From assembly GCF_018691265.1 (NCBI RefSeq), contig NW_024881313.1, positions 41,082,512 through 41,146,511 of the forward strand: a DNA stretch of 64,000 bases. Direction: 5' to 3'. Source of the DNA: Tyto alba. Lineage: Eukaryota; Chordata; Aves; Strigiformes; Tytonidae. The stretch's first letter is position 1. Each line of letters begins with the position of its first letter. The notes under the pieces are model-generated. The model was not told the origin of the DNA, ran no database searches, and saw only the letters and a program-made list of their open reading frames with translations. This document shows positions 36,501-48,500 of this stretch, one piece after another. Both the position numbers and the translations under genes were made by a program.

Positions 36501-39500
36501 TTATTCACAACCGAAATGCCGCCCTGAGCCAGGAATCCTTCAACTCTGTACAGTTTACCTGGGCAAAATGTTCAGGAAGAGCTTTTCTGTTTTGCATGGA
36601 TCTGCTACAAGAATTCTGCTCCCTTGAATACAGCAGTTAGAAAAGGAAAACAAAAAGTTCTAGCCGACAGTGGAAAGGCTTTAAAGAAATGGTTTTTTTA
36701 AAAAGATGCTGCCTTTAAGCTTCCCCTTTATTTTGTAGCATCATGCACCAAAGAACATTACTTCTGCAGGCACAAGTTCATGCAGAGAACACCACTTTCA
36801 CTAAAATAGACGTACTTCAGGTTATGCAACACTCATTAAAATTACAAAACCTCTCAAAAACCTGACCAGCATGTTAAGGCGCACTTGAGCTCTATGTTTG
36901 TTAAGTTAGTGGCTGCATCATGCAAACTGCCGGCGAGGAACTCCACAGAAATAGGAACAGGAACAAACTTTCATGCCTGATGACAAGGCAAAAACTAAGA
37001 GCACCTAAGGGCAGGGAGAAACTTCCCCAGCCCTTCCCAGCAGACAGGAATTCACTGAGAAGACGCCGATGCTTTCTGAGGAAAGCTTAGAATGAGCAGA
37101 AGTACGAGAAGGTTTTTCACTTCATCTCTATCCATACTATAGTCTCCATTTCAAAATTCCTACAAACTTCATTAAATTCTACGAAATTAATTCCAACTCA
37201 TTTCCTGTGAGTACAGCCTATGCTCAACAGCCAGGGTAGAGAGCCCAAAACTCTCACCAGTCCATCCATAGCCTCAACTGAGAGATACAGTCTTCATATA
37301 TATCAGTCCTGCTACTGTTTTGTTACAGCTCTGCTTTAGTAAAGGTTATTATTCTAGAAGGAAGCACTTTTTGTAGATGCAGCTGTTCAAAGTAGCTTAA
37401 GATAAAGTCATTGACCAGTTGCAGGAGGAAAAGTAGATGGTTGCAGTTAGCCTGAGGTAGGATGAAACCCAAACCCTGCAACATGACAGCGATGGAGAAC
37501 ATTTCCTACCACAGAAATACTCGGTTCCCTGCCCGCCAGTGGCACACAGTGCTACTTAGTGATCATGGCAATTCACCCCTGCACCCCAGATGAAGGTCAC
37601 TTCCAGTCTCAGAGGACAAGAAGCTATTGTACCTTAACACCAAAAAGTGCAATTTATATATGTACAATTAAATCTGAATGAATTAAAAAAAAACAATCAA
37701 GAGTTCTGGAACTTAGACCAAGCTGTCAATCCTTCGAACTCTGGGAATTAGCACTGTGAGACAGGCAAGCAGAACCAACAACAGCCTTTTAAGGTCAGCC
37801 AAAAAACCCAGTCATGCCACACTCGCTTGTGCCATGTAGGATTAACGATTACGTATTCATGCCAACGCACTGACAAATAGCAGGGTCTTGCACGCAAGCT
37901 GTCTGGATTACTGCTGCTAGCTCGAATCACAAACACACACCTTTTGCTTGCCTCTGCCGGCTCATACCAGTGGGTTTCAGCTGCCTTTGGTTCTCTCTGT
38001 CCGGAGCAGCAGACCTGGCTGGCAGAGTTGGCACCCCTCTCGCCTTTGTGGGTCTCATGTAGCCTTTTAGCTGTTCTGCTGCTTTAACTCTCTCTTTCTT
38101 TGCCTCCTTCACAGCTTTTTGTTCACGTTCTTCTTCTTTTTCTTTAGTTGTGTCTTGAGGTTTATCTACTCCAGGCTTCAACGCCGGGGCATCCTTCAGA
38201 CAAGCTTCCCCACCCTGAGCAGCATCCTCTTCTGCAGGCTGAGCGTGACCTTTATTGTCATCTTTAGGACTTATTTCGCGTGTTTGGGCAGCTGTCAGAT
38301 TTAAACCAGCAGCCTCTGCTTCGGCCGCTTCGTTGTCCAAACCGGGCGGGTGTTTCCATGAGCCCTGCTCACTCTCCTTGCCTCCATCCAGCTCAGCTGC
38401 TTCAGTTTTATTCTCCGTCAGTGCTTCTGCCACAACCTGCGACACGGCTGCTTCTGCTTGGCTCTCTGGTATCGCCCCAATTTCTGGGGAGACGCACCCG
38501 ATGCCCTTCTCTCCTGAAGAGCCGGTTCCTTCCAGTTTCTCTATCCCCTGGGCACCCAGAGGAGCTGGTCTGCTTTTTGAATCTGCCGCCTTCTGGGGAA
38601 GGTCTGAAGAAGTGTTGTCAGCGTTGTGCTTTTTATCAGCGGTTCTTATTTCTTTGTCCTCCACCTTGGCCACGGGAGAAAGGTGAACTTTGTCCTTCTT
38701 TGACTTAACGTGCCGCTCAACTGACCGATCCAACGGAGGTGGTTTACCTGCCCCACTGCCATCCCGGGAACCAGCCGCTTTGCTTTCACCATCTTTCTTT
38801 GAAACCTCTTTGCCAGGCTCTTTGTCCCCCAGATAGATCGGTTGCTCATAGGATTTCTGTGTCTGTATTTCCTTCTTAGCACCAGATCCGGGCTCTTTGC
38901 TGCTTTTCTCTGCTACTGCTTCAGGAGGAGGAGGCCCTTTACTCTTTGCAGCCTCACCTGTCTGCTCTGGGAAGCCAGAGGAAACACTGCCAGTGTCCTC
39001 AGGGCCAGTTACTGCAGTCTGAGCAAAGGATTCGAAGTCGCTTCCTTGAGTATTCCAAGGCATTTGAGGGCCAAGGGGAAAGTTTTTAATATTTCTATTT
39101 TCATCTACGAAATCCGTGCCCACCATTCCATACTCCATCTCAGATCTCACGGGAGGCTGCACCTCACTCCTGTTTGGTTTTGTCTCTACAGAAACAGGCT
39201 GCTCGGAGGCATTTTTAGCCTTTTTACTATTTCCATCATGACCCCTCTTTTTAGATCTATTGGTAATTGTGGCCAAAGTGTGATCTGCCACTGCTGGATG
39301 CTCTAGGATAGGAAGTCCACCCCTGCTGCTGCAAGGAGTGGGACATTCTGCTTCAGATTTGTCAGCCATCTCCAAGTTATAAGGAGGGAACATCTCTGCA
39401 CCTGCCTTATCCTCCAGAAGAAATGTCTGCTGCGACTTAGGCTCCATCTTTTTGCACTTCTCTTTACTACTTGTGCGTGATTTCTCTGGCTCCAGAGGTA

Positions 39501-42500
39501 CAGCAGGAGCTTGCACTTTACTAGTATCAGTTAGGTCATCTAGCAGACTCACTACGGAACTGGAATAAGTCTCTTTGCCTTTATCAAAAGACTGAGTTTG
39601 TTTAATATTTCCCACCTTGTCACCTACTGCAGGGGTGTTACCTGGACCCAGTCCAGCAGAGGGCTCAAGAATATTTTCAGCCTTTTTGACTTCCACATCT
39701 CTACCTTTTTTCTTAGGCTTGTCCATCACCAGTTCCCCGGTGGGACTGTGTGCCACAGCTGTGTCTCTCCTGTGCTCTGGGAGAGGCTCGGATGTATCTA
39801 GTTCCTTACCTTTATTCCTGGGCCAAGTTTCTTTAGTGCTGACTATTTCTGGCTCTGATGTCTCCATTTTATGACCTGAAAGAATCGGCTGATCAGAGAA
39901 GGTTCTGGTGCCACCCTGTATTTCAGGCTTTTCCAGCACCTCTTTGGCTATACCTGTCAGATTCTCTAGCAAAAGCTCTCTTTCAAAACCAGACACCTTA
40001 CCTTTATCAAAGGTCATTTCTTTTGTGCATTCAGCCGCCTTCTCCTTGCTTGGAAGACTGCCTCTTTCCACCCCAGCATCCAGGACAGCTGCCTGCCCCA
40101 AAGGACTTCTTTCAGGTTCTTTTCTTTTCCCATCACTACACCTCTTCCTAGGTTTGTCTGCCACCAGGGTTCTATCAGAATTTATCGCAACCGATTCACC
40201 TGCAGAACTAATTCCAGCCTCTCTGTCTTTATTAATCAAATTTACCTCTTTTGTTGGGCTGATCGTGTCAGCCATAGCAGGATGCTTTGCTTCCTCTCTC
40301 CTACTCTCCAGCGGGAACGGTTGGTCTAAAGCACCCAAATCAGCTATTGCATTTTTCCCAACATCTTCTTTCGGCTTCCCTCTTACCAATTCAACTGGCC
40401 TTTGCATTTTAGTTACATCTGATATATTCTCCTGAAAATACTCAGCAGTAACACAGCCCCTCTGTCTGCCTTTATCACTAACTTCCTTAGTTTTATCAAC
40501 GACGTCAGGAAAACTACTTGGGTCCATCTTATTCTCAAGAAAAGGCTGCTGGAAAAAACTTCTTTCACCTCTTTTACTTCTTCCATCACCTCTTTTTTTT
40601 GGTTTGTCTGCAGGATAAGCATGTGTAGTGCTTACTGACGGGTGTCCTCTAGCAGTGAAACCTCTGCCTTTATCAGGGTGAGTTGTTTCTTTTATAGCCT
40701 CATCTGTCCTCACTCCATCAGTAGGTTTGCTTACATCATCTGAAAGCATCATCTGCTCAGAGAAGCTTTTAATTTTTTTCACTTTCCCTTCACCACGCTT
40801 TTTTTTATGTCTGTCCATCCCATGTGCAATATTGGGATCTTTTCCAGTCTGCTGCTCTAACGCAGTAAATCCTTTCCCTTTGTTTTTATCAGGGGAATCT
40901 GCTACCGTCATTCTGGCCACTGCTTCAGGAGAGGTGGGAGGCCCGGTCGCGTCAGGCTTAGCCGACAGAGGAAACGGCTGCTCTGAAAATCCGCCAGCCT
41001 TTCTGTTTTGCAAAGCAGTAACTTCCTTGGCTGCTGGTAAAACTACTGGTGTGGCAGGCATTTCAGTAGTATCTGCCGGGGTCTTCAGCACTCCCTCGGA
41101 AGTTCTAAAGTCAACGGCCAGGCACTTATCAGAGGACACTGTTCTCGTTCCATCAGCTGCCTCTGGCCCGTTGGGCAGCTCAGCCGGCAGGGCCGCAGCC
41201 TCGGCGCAGGATCCTTTTCCAACTCCTTCACTTTTTTCACAACTACCTCTTTTCTTTGCTGCTGCTTCCGGCGACCCGCTGGAAGCCTGCAGCTCGCGAT
41301 GGCCAGCGTCACTGAACGCTTCACGCCTGGGAGATGTGCATTGAACCTCCTTATCTTTATCAGAAAGGAGCGATTCTGAAGGTTTGGTCTGTAAAGGAGT
41401 TTCTGTTTTGCTTAGACTGGTCGCTTCTGGGAGAGATGCTGTCAGGTCAGCACATTTTGACTCCTTGTACTCCTCACTTTTCTCAAGAAAATCTCTTCCC
41501 GTAGGCTTGGCTGGCCCTTTTGCTGTAGCAGATTCCCCTACCTTCATCTTGCCTACCTGCTCCACGGGAACCTCTCTTCTTTTGCCTTTAGATTGCAACA
41601 TCAAACTGTCATCTCTCATTTCTTCTGTTTTCATGACATCCTCACTTTTTGCATCCAGCACGGATTTTAACGACACGCTGGGTTTTTGGGCCTGCTGTCC
41701 TGGTGCTGGCACCGAGGCGGCCTTTTGCTCATCCAGGATAGCACTTCCAGTTGTTATTTTAGGGTCCTCTGGCAAATCCGAAGCTCCGCTTCCTGAGGCA
41801 ACTGAGTGCTTTTTGCAAGCTTCAGCAGGCATTACAGGACACACAGCTGGTTTTTGCAATTCAGCAGCAAATGGAGAATTTCTAGGAGCTCTTGAGACTG
41901 CTATATTTTCATCCCAGAACTCCATTGTTCTTGGCAGCTGGTTTCTCTTCTGTTTTGGTTTCTTCTTCTTTTTCTTCACAATGGCCAGAGAACCTTCCAA
42001 ATCCCAGCTCTCCCTTGGTACATCTCTGCAGCTCTCCACAAACTCCGACAGCACACTGGATGGCTGCTCAGTTGCCTTTTTATGTGAAACCCTAGTGCGA
42101 GGGGATGTTCCAGCAACACATCCACGTTCCACTACAGAACAGGGGTCTACTTTTGGGTCAGTACTCTTCTGTTGTGGGAGACCTATTAGACGTTCCTCTG
42201 GTACATCTCTAATAGGCACTGGGGCAGGTTTTGCTCTGCCAAACCTGCGTTCACTTGATTTGTTAGCTTGCCTTACTTGTGCAGTAGGTAGACCTGGAAT
42301 ACAGGAAGCCTGCTCAAACATCAAAGCGACTATTTGCTTTATATTTAAAAAAAATAATATATATATATACACTGTATATGTGATTTTAGCTATCTAAAAC
42401 AGTCCATACAGTCATATATGCAGAATTTTCCAGCACTGATACCACACTAATTCTAAAGACACCTCAGTAGGGCTGGGATAGACATTTACACGCAAAACCT

Positions 42501-45500
42501 ATTTAAACTACTACCGATAAATACGTCAATGCTATTTAAAAACACGTAATTCCTGATACATGCTCTTATCCCATCAAAAAAGCAACAGTTCTTGTAAGGA
42601 CATGCTGCTGCTTTTTAAAAAATGCATTAAGGATCCATTTTGTCTTAGCAAGAGAAGATAACAGATACACTTTTTATATCTCTAGCTGGCATCCTTCCAA
42701 AATGTGAAAATAGAAGTTTAGTGGAAAGATGAGAATAGGGAAGAGCGAAGGGGCGTAACGGGGAAGGGGGAGTAGAAGAGCCAAGTTTCCCCCAGCACCC
42801 ACAGTGGCAGCAGCGGAAGGCAGAACCCCCGTAACAGAAGTCATCTGCTGTACTCCGTTATCGGCAGCGCTAGGTTTCCTTAGCTACAAGCCACTGATTT
42901 TAAAGAGAGCACCAGTCGTTTGTCAGTTAGCCCTGGCCCACAAATCAGCCTCCAGTCACAAGGGTAAGCAATCAGAGCTCATCAGGGAGGCTGGGTTAGT
43001 GGAGCAGGAAAAAAATTACATCTTCCTTTGGTAATTACAAAACTCAATTTGGAAGGAGGTCTTCACTAGGAATACTGTAATAAGAATTAATGGTCCTTTT
43101 TAATACCAAAATAAAAAGCTAGATGTAATGGCAAAAAGATGGTAAGCTTTTAAATTCCACAGCAGAAAAGATGTAAGCCAGTCCCAGTGATAAAGCACTA
43201 GTAGCACCCACGTTTGCGCTTTTAGTCCAGTGAACATGGAGAGGAAAAGAGTATTTAGGAGGGCAGGGACTGGGGGCAAAGTGCAAGCACAACCACCAGT
43301 GAATGCAAAGAACCACACAGCTGCTTTGTGCAGAAAAGATTTCTGCTTGCTCAGGTGGCAACACAGTCAGGAGGAAAAGGTGAATAGTTCACAGAGGGTA
43401 TTTCCATTCAAAAAGGGAATTGTTATTTATAGTCTACCTGTGGGCTCTTGCAGGGCTTTTTCTTGGTGAGGTTCTGCATGTTGGACATGGTTGTGTTCAG
43501 CCTCTTCCTTTTGTTTCTCTGTAACAGTAACATCCACAGGAGTAACAGATTTTTCTGGAATGAGGTCTGTGTTTTCTAGTGCAGCGGCTTCTTTTGCTTC
43601 TACTGGAGCTGAAACGTGAAAAATATGAACAGAATGCTTCAGTTCTTTAAACTGCAGGTTGTCCGTATTTATGAGGCAAGCCCTTGGAAAGGGTATAGCT
43701 TGCATCTGATTTTTAATAGGAATGAAGTTTATAAGATATGGTTAGCCTCCTACGTATGATCTCCTCACAAGCCCATTTAAAGCAGTAATTTTATATATTG
43801 GGCAGACAAGCCAAGGTGGAAGTAAAACACGAAGCAAAGACTGTCTTGGGGCTTAAGCACAGCGTGAAGGTTTGGGTTTGGTTTGGTTTTTTCCCCCCCC
43901 CCCTTCTTTGTAACCAACCAAATTCAGACTGTACTAATTTCCCACTGGAATTCAAATCCAGAATATACTTCATTATAGTCTGGAGTCCCTGTCTAATGTT
44001 AATCATCTAGGATTCATAGATACCTTAGAATATACTCATGCAGACACTACAAAATTCCTAGCTACACGTAATTATAACAAGTTTTAATTTGTAAGACATA
44101 ATTACATTGGAGAACAGTTTTATATGTAATTAATTTTATTTAAATTTTAAATAGAAGTTATGACAGACATTGGTACAACAGCTACTGCACGAGAAAGAAA
44201 AAGACGAGTTATACCAAAGTAATTCCAAGTGTTAAGACTACCGCCTATTTGTAACAGTCCCCACGTTAGCACACACTAATAACCACCCTGAAATTAAACC
44301 TGTGCTGCTTTTGCCTTGGTAAGGGCAGGAGGACAGTGTCTGTGAGAAAGCACTCAGGCCGGGGGGCAGAACTAGCCGACAGCACAGTCCTGGCTCCAGT
44401 CTCGTGCTGTGGTTTGCGTTTCTCACCTGCTGGGTCTGAAAGACGGTTCGCCCGGGCTGGGAGCTGCTCTGCGCGGTGGCCGGGAGGAGGTCTGCTCGCC
44501 TGGGCTTTCTCTAAAAGAGCAACACAAGCTTCTGGGACTCCTGATTCTTGTTCCACATGCGCAGTTGCTTCTGCAGACGGAATGTAAAGAATAAAAAATG
44601 GTGTTGCTTTCAAATTTGGATCAGACTAAGCAAGACAAAAATCACGTCCTCACCTAATTCTTCTCTTCCACACCAAACTAAAGGTTTCCCTTGCTTTCAG
44701 AATGGTGGTAATCTGCTTTTTAGGATCACTTTCTACCAGCTCTCCCCTCCTGAAAGCTTAAGTGTTCTCCTAAAGCATACCCTTCCTGTATTGTCTGCTA
44801 TTTCCTTTTTCATTCACGCACCTATGCCTCAATTACTACATTCTAGTAGGGGTTTTTTTGTCAAAACTCCTCTCTTTTGAAATTTATTCCTATCATTAAA
44901 GAGTATTAGAAAGTAAGAAGGAAAATGTCTCACTCCAACTCCTTCTGCAATCAATCCACATACGCTGCCTCTGCCCAGTACCATTTGCTGTATTTTGACA
45001 ATAATTTTCTCTCCGAAAGTGTCTTTTGAGAAATCTATGCAGCACAGAAAAATCTATTGTCCACCACGTGGAAAAAATGAAAATGCCCGCCTCTCTGCTT
45101 TGACGCCTATGGTCATTCCAGGGAAATGTCACCAAATTATCAACAAAGCCTATCAGTCTATTCAGAAACCATTTTCAAGATGAGAACCTTTGTTTGAGAA
45201 CACTGCATCCTACACAATCGCTGGAGATTTCAGTTTAAGCCGAGGGTGATAGCGATGTAAAAATAAGTTACTAACAGGGATGAACTAAAACGTCTCTATG
45301 GCTGTCCTAAAAAACATACATCACTGCTTAGAAGGCAAGTTAAAAAAAAAAAAAAAAATCATTGAGATATTCTAGTTTTGTATTTTATAAGCAAAAAATC
45401 CTCGTGAAGCACTTCCTCCCTCTGTATCTTGACAGCAGAACTGGTCTTTGCTTAAAATGTTTTGCGTGAGGCATATCATAATCTTACTGACTAAAAAAAA

Positions 45501-48500
45501 AATATGCTTTTTCTTGGAGAGCCTTGCGACAACTGGGCGTCTGCGTAGCCACCACTGTGTGCTACGAGGAGTGTTGCTGCTAGCCCTGTGCCAGCTTACG
45601 GTGGCCTTCCCACACCTCTTGCCATGCTATCGCAGGCCCGAGCCGCGCCATCGGGCATGCCGCTCACCTGCAGGAGGCTCGTCCAAGGGCGGCTTCTCCT
45701 GCTCAAGAGAAGACTCAGATGTCGTCAGCTCTTCAGAGGCAGCGACCGTGGTGTCAGCTGCAGAGACAGGCTTGGCTTCTGTAGTGGCAAACCCAGAATC
45801 CATGGCAGGAAGAGGCTCGGCTGCTGCTGCAGGGGCAAGCCCAGAGTCCACGGCAGGATGATGGTTGACTTCTGCTGCAGGGGCAAACTCTGCGTCTGCT
45901 GCTGGTGCGAACTCAAAATCCATAGCATGATGGGATTTAGGGCCTGCTGCCGGGGCAAACGCCAAACCCACAGCATGGTGAGGTTCCACATCTGCTGCAG
46001 GGGCAAACTCAGAATCCACAGCATGGTGATCTGCTGCCAGGGCAAACTCAGAATCCACAGCATGGTGATCTGCTGCCGGGGCAAACTCAGAATCCACGGC
46101 ATGATGATCTGCTGCTGGGGCAAACTCAGAATCCACAGCATGGTGATCTGCTGCCGGGGCAAACTCAGGATCCATGGCATGATGATCTGCTGCTGGGGCA
46201 AATGACAAATCTACAGCATGGTGAGGCTCCACATCTGCTGCTGGGGCAAACTCAGAATCCACAGCATGATGATCTGCTGCCGGGGCAAACTCAGAATCCA
46301 CAGCATGATGATCTGCTGCCGGGGCAAACTCAGAATCCACAGCATGATGATCTGCTGCCGGGGCAAACTCAGAATCCACAGCATGATGATCTGCTGCTGG
46401 GGCAAACTCAGAATCCATGGCATGATGATCTGCTGCCGGGGCAAACGCCAAATCCACAGCATGGTGAGGCTCCACATCTGCTGCCAGGGCAAACCCTGTG
46501 TCTTCTGTTGGGGCAAAGTCCCACTCTGTAGCATAACGGGACGCAGCATCTGCTGCTGGGGCAAAGCCAGTATCTGCCACTGGGGCGGCTGCTTCACTGG
46601 TGGCATTCGGGGGCTTGGCTTCTGGTGCAGGAGCAAAGGCAACCTCCATAGCCTGAAGAGGGCTGGCTTCTGCTGTACATGCAAATCCGGCACCCAGGGC
46701 TTGAGGAGGCTTGGTGTCTCCTGCAAGAAGGGAGCCAGCTTCTTCTGCAGAAACAGACGTGACATCCGAGGCAGGAACACACGCTGCATCTGCTGCAGAA
46801 ACACAGAGCACAGAACTCAACACAACCCGGACAGAAAGTAAATACCTGACACTGTGGTTCTAGGACTAGAGAAGGTGGGGCTTTCACCCCATGTCTGTCG
46901 TCTCGTCCTTCAGCATCACCTACCCCCCCCTTCCACCAGTGCACTCAAGTTGTACTGGACTTTATGACACTCCTCAATGTACCCAAGTGCTTTTCCTACT
47001 ACAGCCTCACGTGCCTTGTTTTGTATCCTTGACTACAGTGTTAGTGTCTGCTCCTAATGTCCAGCAGCCAGAAGACAGATGTGTTGTTTTCCTTTAAAAA
47101 CTACCTGATGCCACGCAGCTGGCAAGAGAGCGGAGCTGCCAGATCCACTGCCAGCAACACATTCCAACAGAATATGCACAGAAAGCACAATGAGGGTTTT
47201 ATCCTCTATAGCAGGACACAGAAACTTCTGGTGCCACCTTTATGAGCCCAGCTGTGTATTCCAGCAGCAGAAAAAGCCCTGAAACATTCCAGAGCCACAC
47301 GCACTTCATTTTAAATATTGTTTATGCTGTTCACGGGTGGTATGGTGCTGCAACTTGAGCAGAAGCACTGGCACTCTCGACACAAAAGACGCAGCCATCC
47401 AGTGAATCACCGACTGCCCTTTATTCTTTCATGCCCAACTTGGCCTTGTTCATGTTTTACATAATATCTACTACACGCTCAGCTGTTGGTTTCAGAATAA
47501 CATTTGCCAGTTCACAGTACAATCAAACCTCTGCATTTTAAGTTAGGGTTTTCATACAATCCCCTTAAAGGAGGTTTTTCAGTCAGTTTTAGTTTAACAT
47601 TTCAGCTGTCTAGAGGCAAAGTTTTTACAAATTATCAAAAGCCAGAAGCACTAGATTCCTCTTCTGCAGCTATTAATTTCAACAGCCCCAAGCACTACCC
47701 ATACTCTGGGTAATGCAGCACAGTGACCTGAACATCTCAGATCCATTGCTCAGTAGATGTTAAAAAAAAAAATTAAAATTTCTACTGATTGTCTGAGACA
47801 CATTTAAAAATATCCTCCCCAAACAACGCAAAAAATATAGTAAATTTTAATTTAGATCCTTAAGCTGGAAAATAAATTAGAAAAATAGAAAAAGTCCCTT
47901 TTAAAATAGCACTTCAGGATCCATTTAGATAAAACCAACATTCCAGTGAACCAATCCAGAAAGATCCGTAATGCACTAGCCCTCATTTGGGTTTGCCTTT
48001 TTTTAAGCGACATCATGATGCTCTTCAAAATAAAATTGAAAGATTGTGATTTTACAGAAGAATAAGGCAGTGAAGAAATAGATCTTAAAAGCAGTATGGA
48101 TGCTCCCTGGTGAGTCATGAAAAGTACTGGAATAGATAAAGAAACTGGACAAAAACTGGTGCAAAATGTACCATGGGTCTTATGCTGTATATAAATACCT
48201 TAAAAACTCTCTTTTAAAGAGAGTCTTTAAAACGGACAGTTTTTAAGGTATTTATATGTAACATCAGACTCATGGTACAACCATGTTCCTGACATACATT
48301 AACACTTCTCTGGTTTGAGGGAGTAAAGAATCATTAAACCAGCTACTGGACTGTGACAGTGGAGTTGCAAAGTCAGGTAGACTTACTGCCCCTCGCCAAC
48401 GCAATTCAGGTATCATAAACCTCTGGTCACGACGGGATTTGTTAACGCCTCGCTGCGTTTCCTTCGGGAGAGGCAATCCCATGCCCTGCCACCGTTACAG

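Noticed and set aside
41384..42397. Plus-strand open frame of 337 codons opposite the giant exon
   Set aside because: It is the antisense shadow of the MAP4 coding frame; its peptide is low-complexity Ser/Leu/Cys-rich and has no gene context.
45588..46841. Several long plus-strand frames with repeated [12 protein letters not shown] peptides
   Set aside because: They arise because the 39-bp repeat is a multiple of three and has no stop in several frames. The splice-consistent sense frame (DSEFAPAAD) explains the locus.
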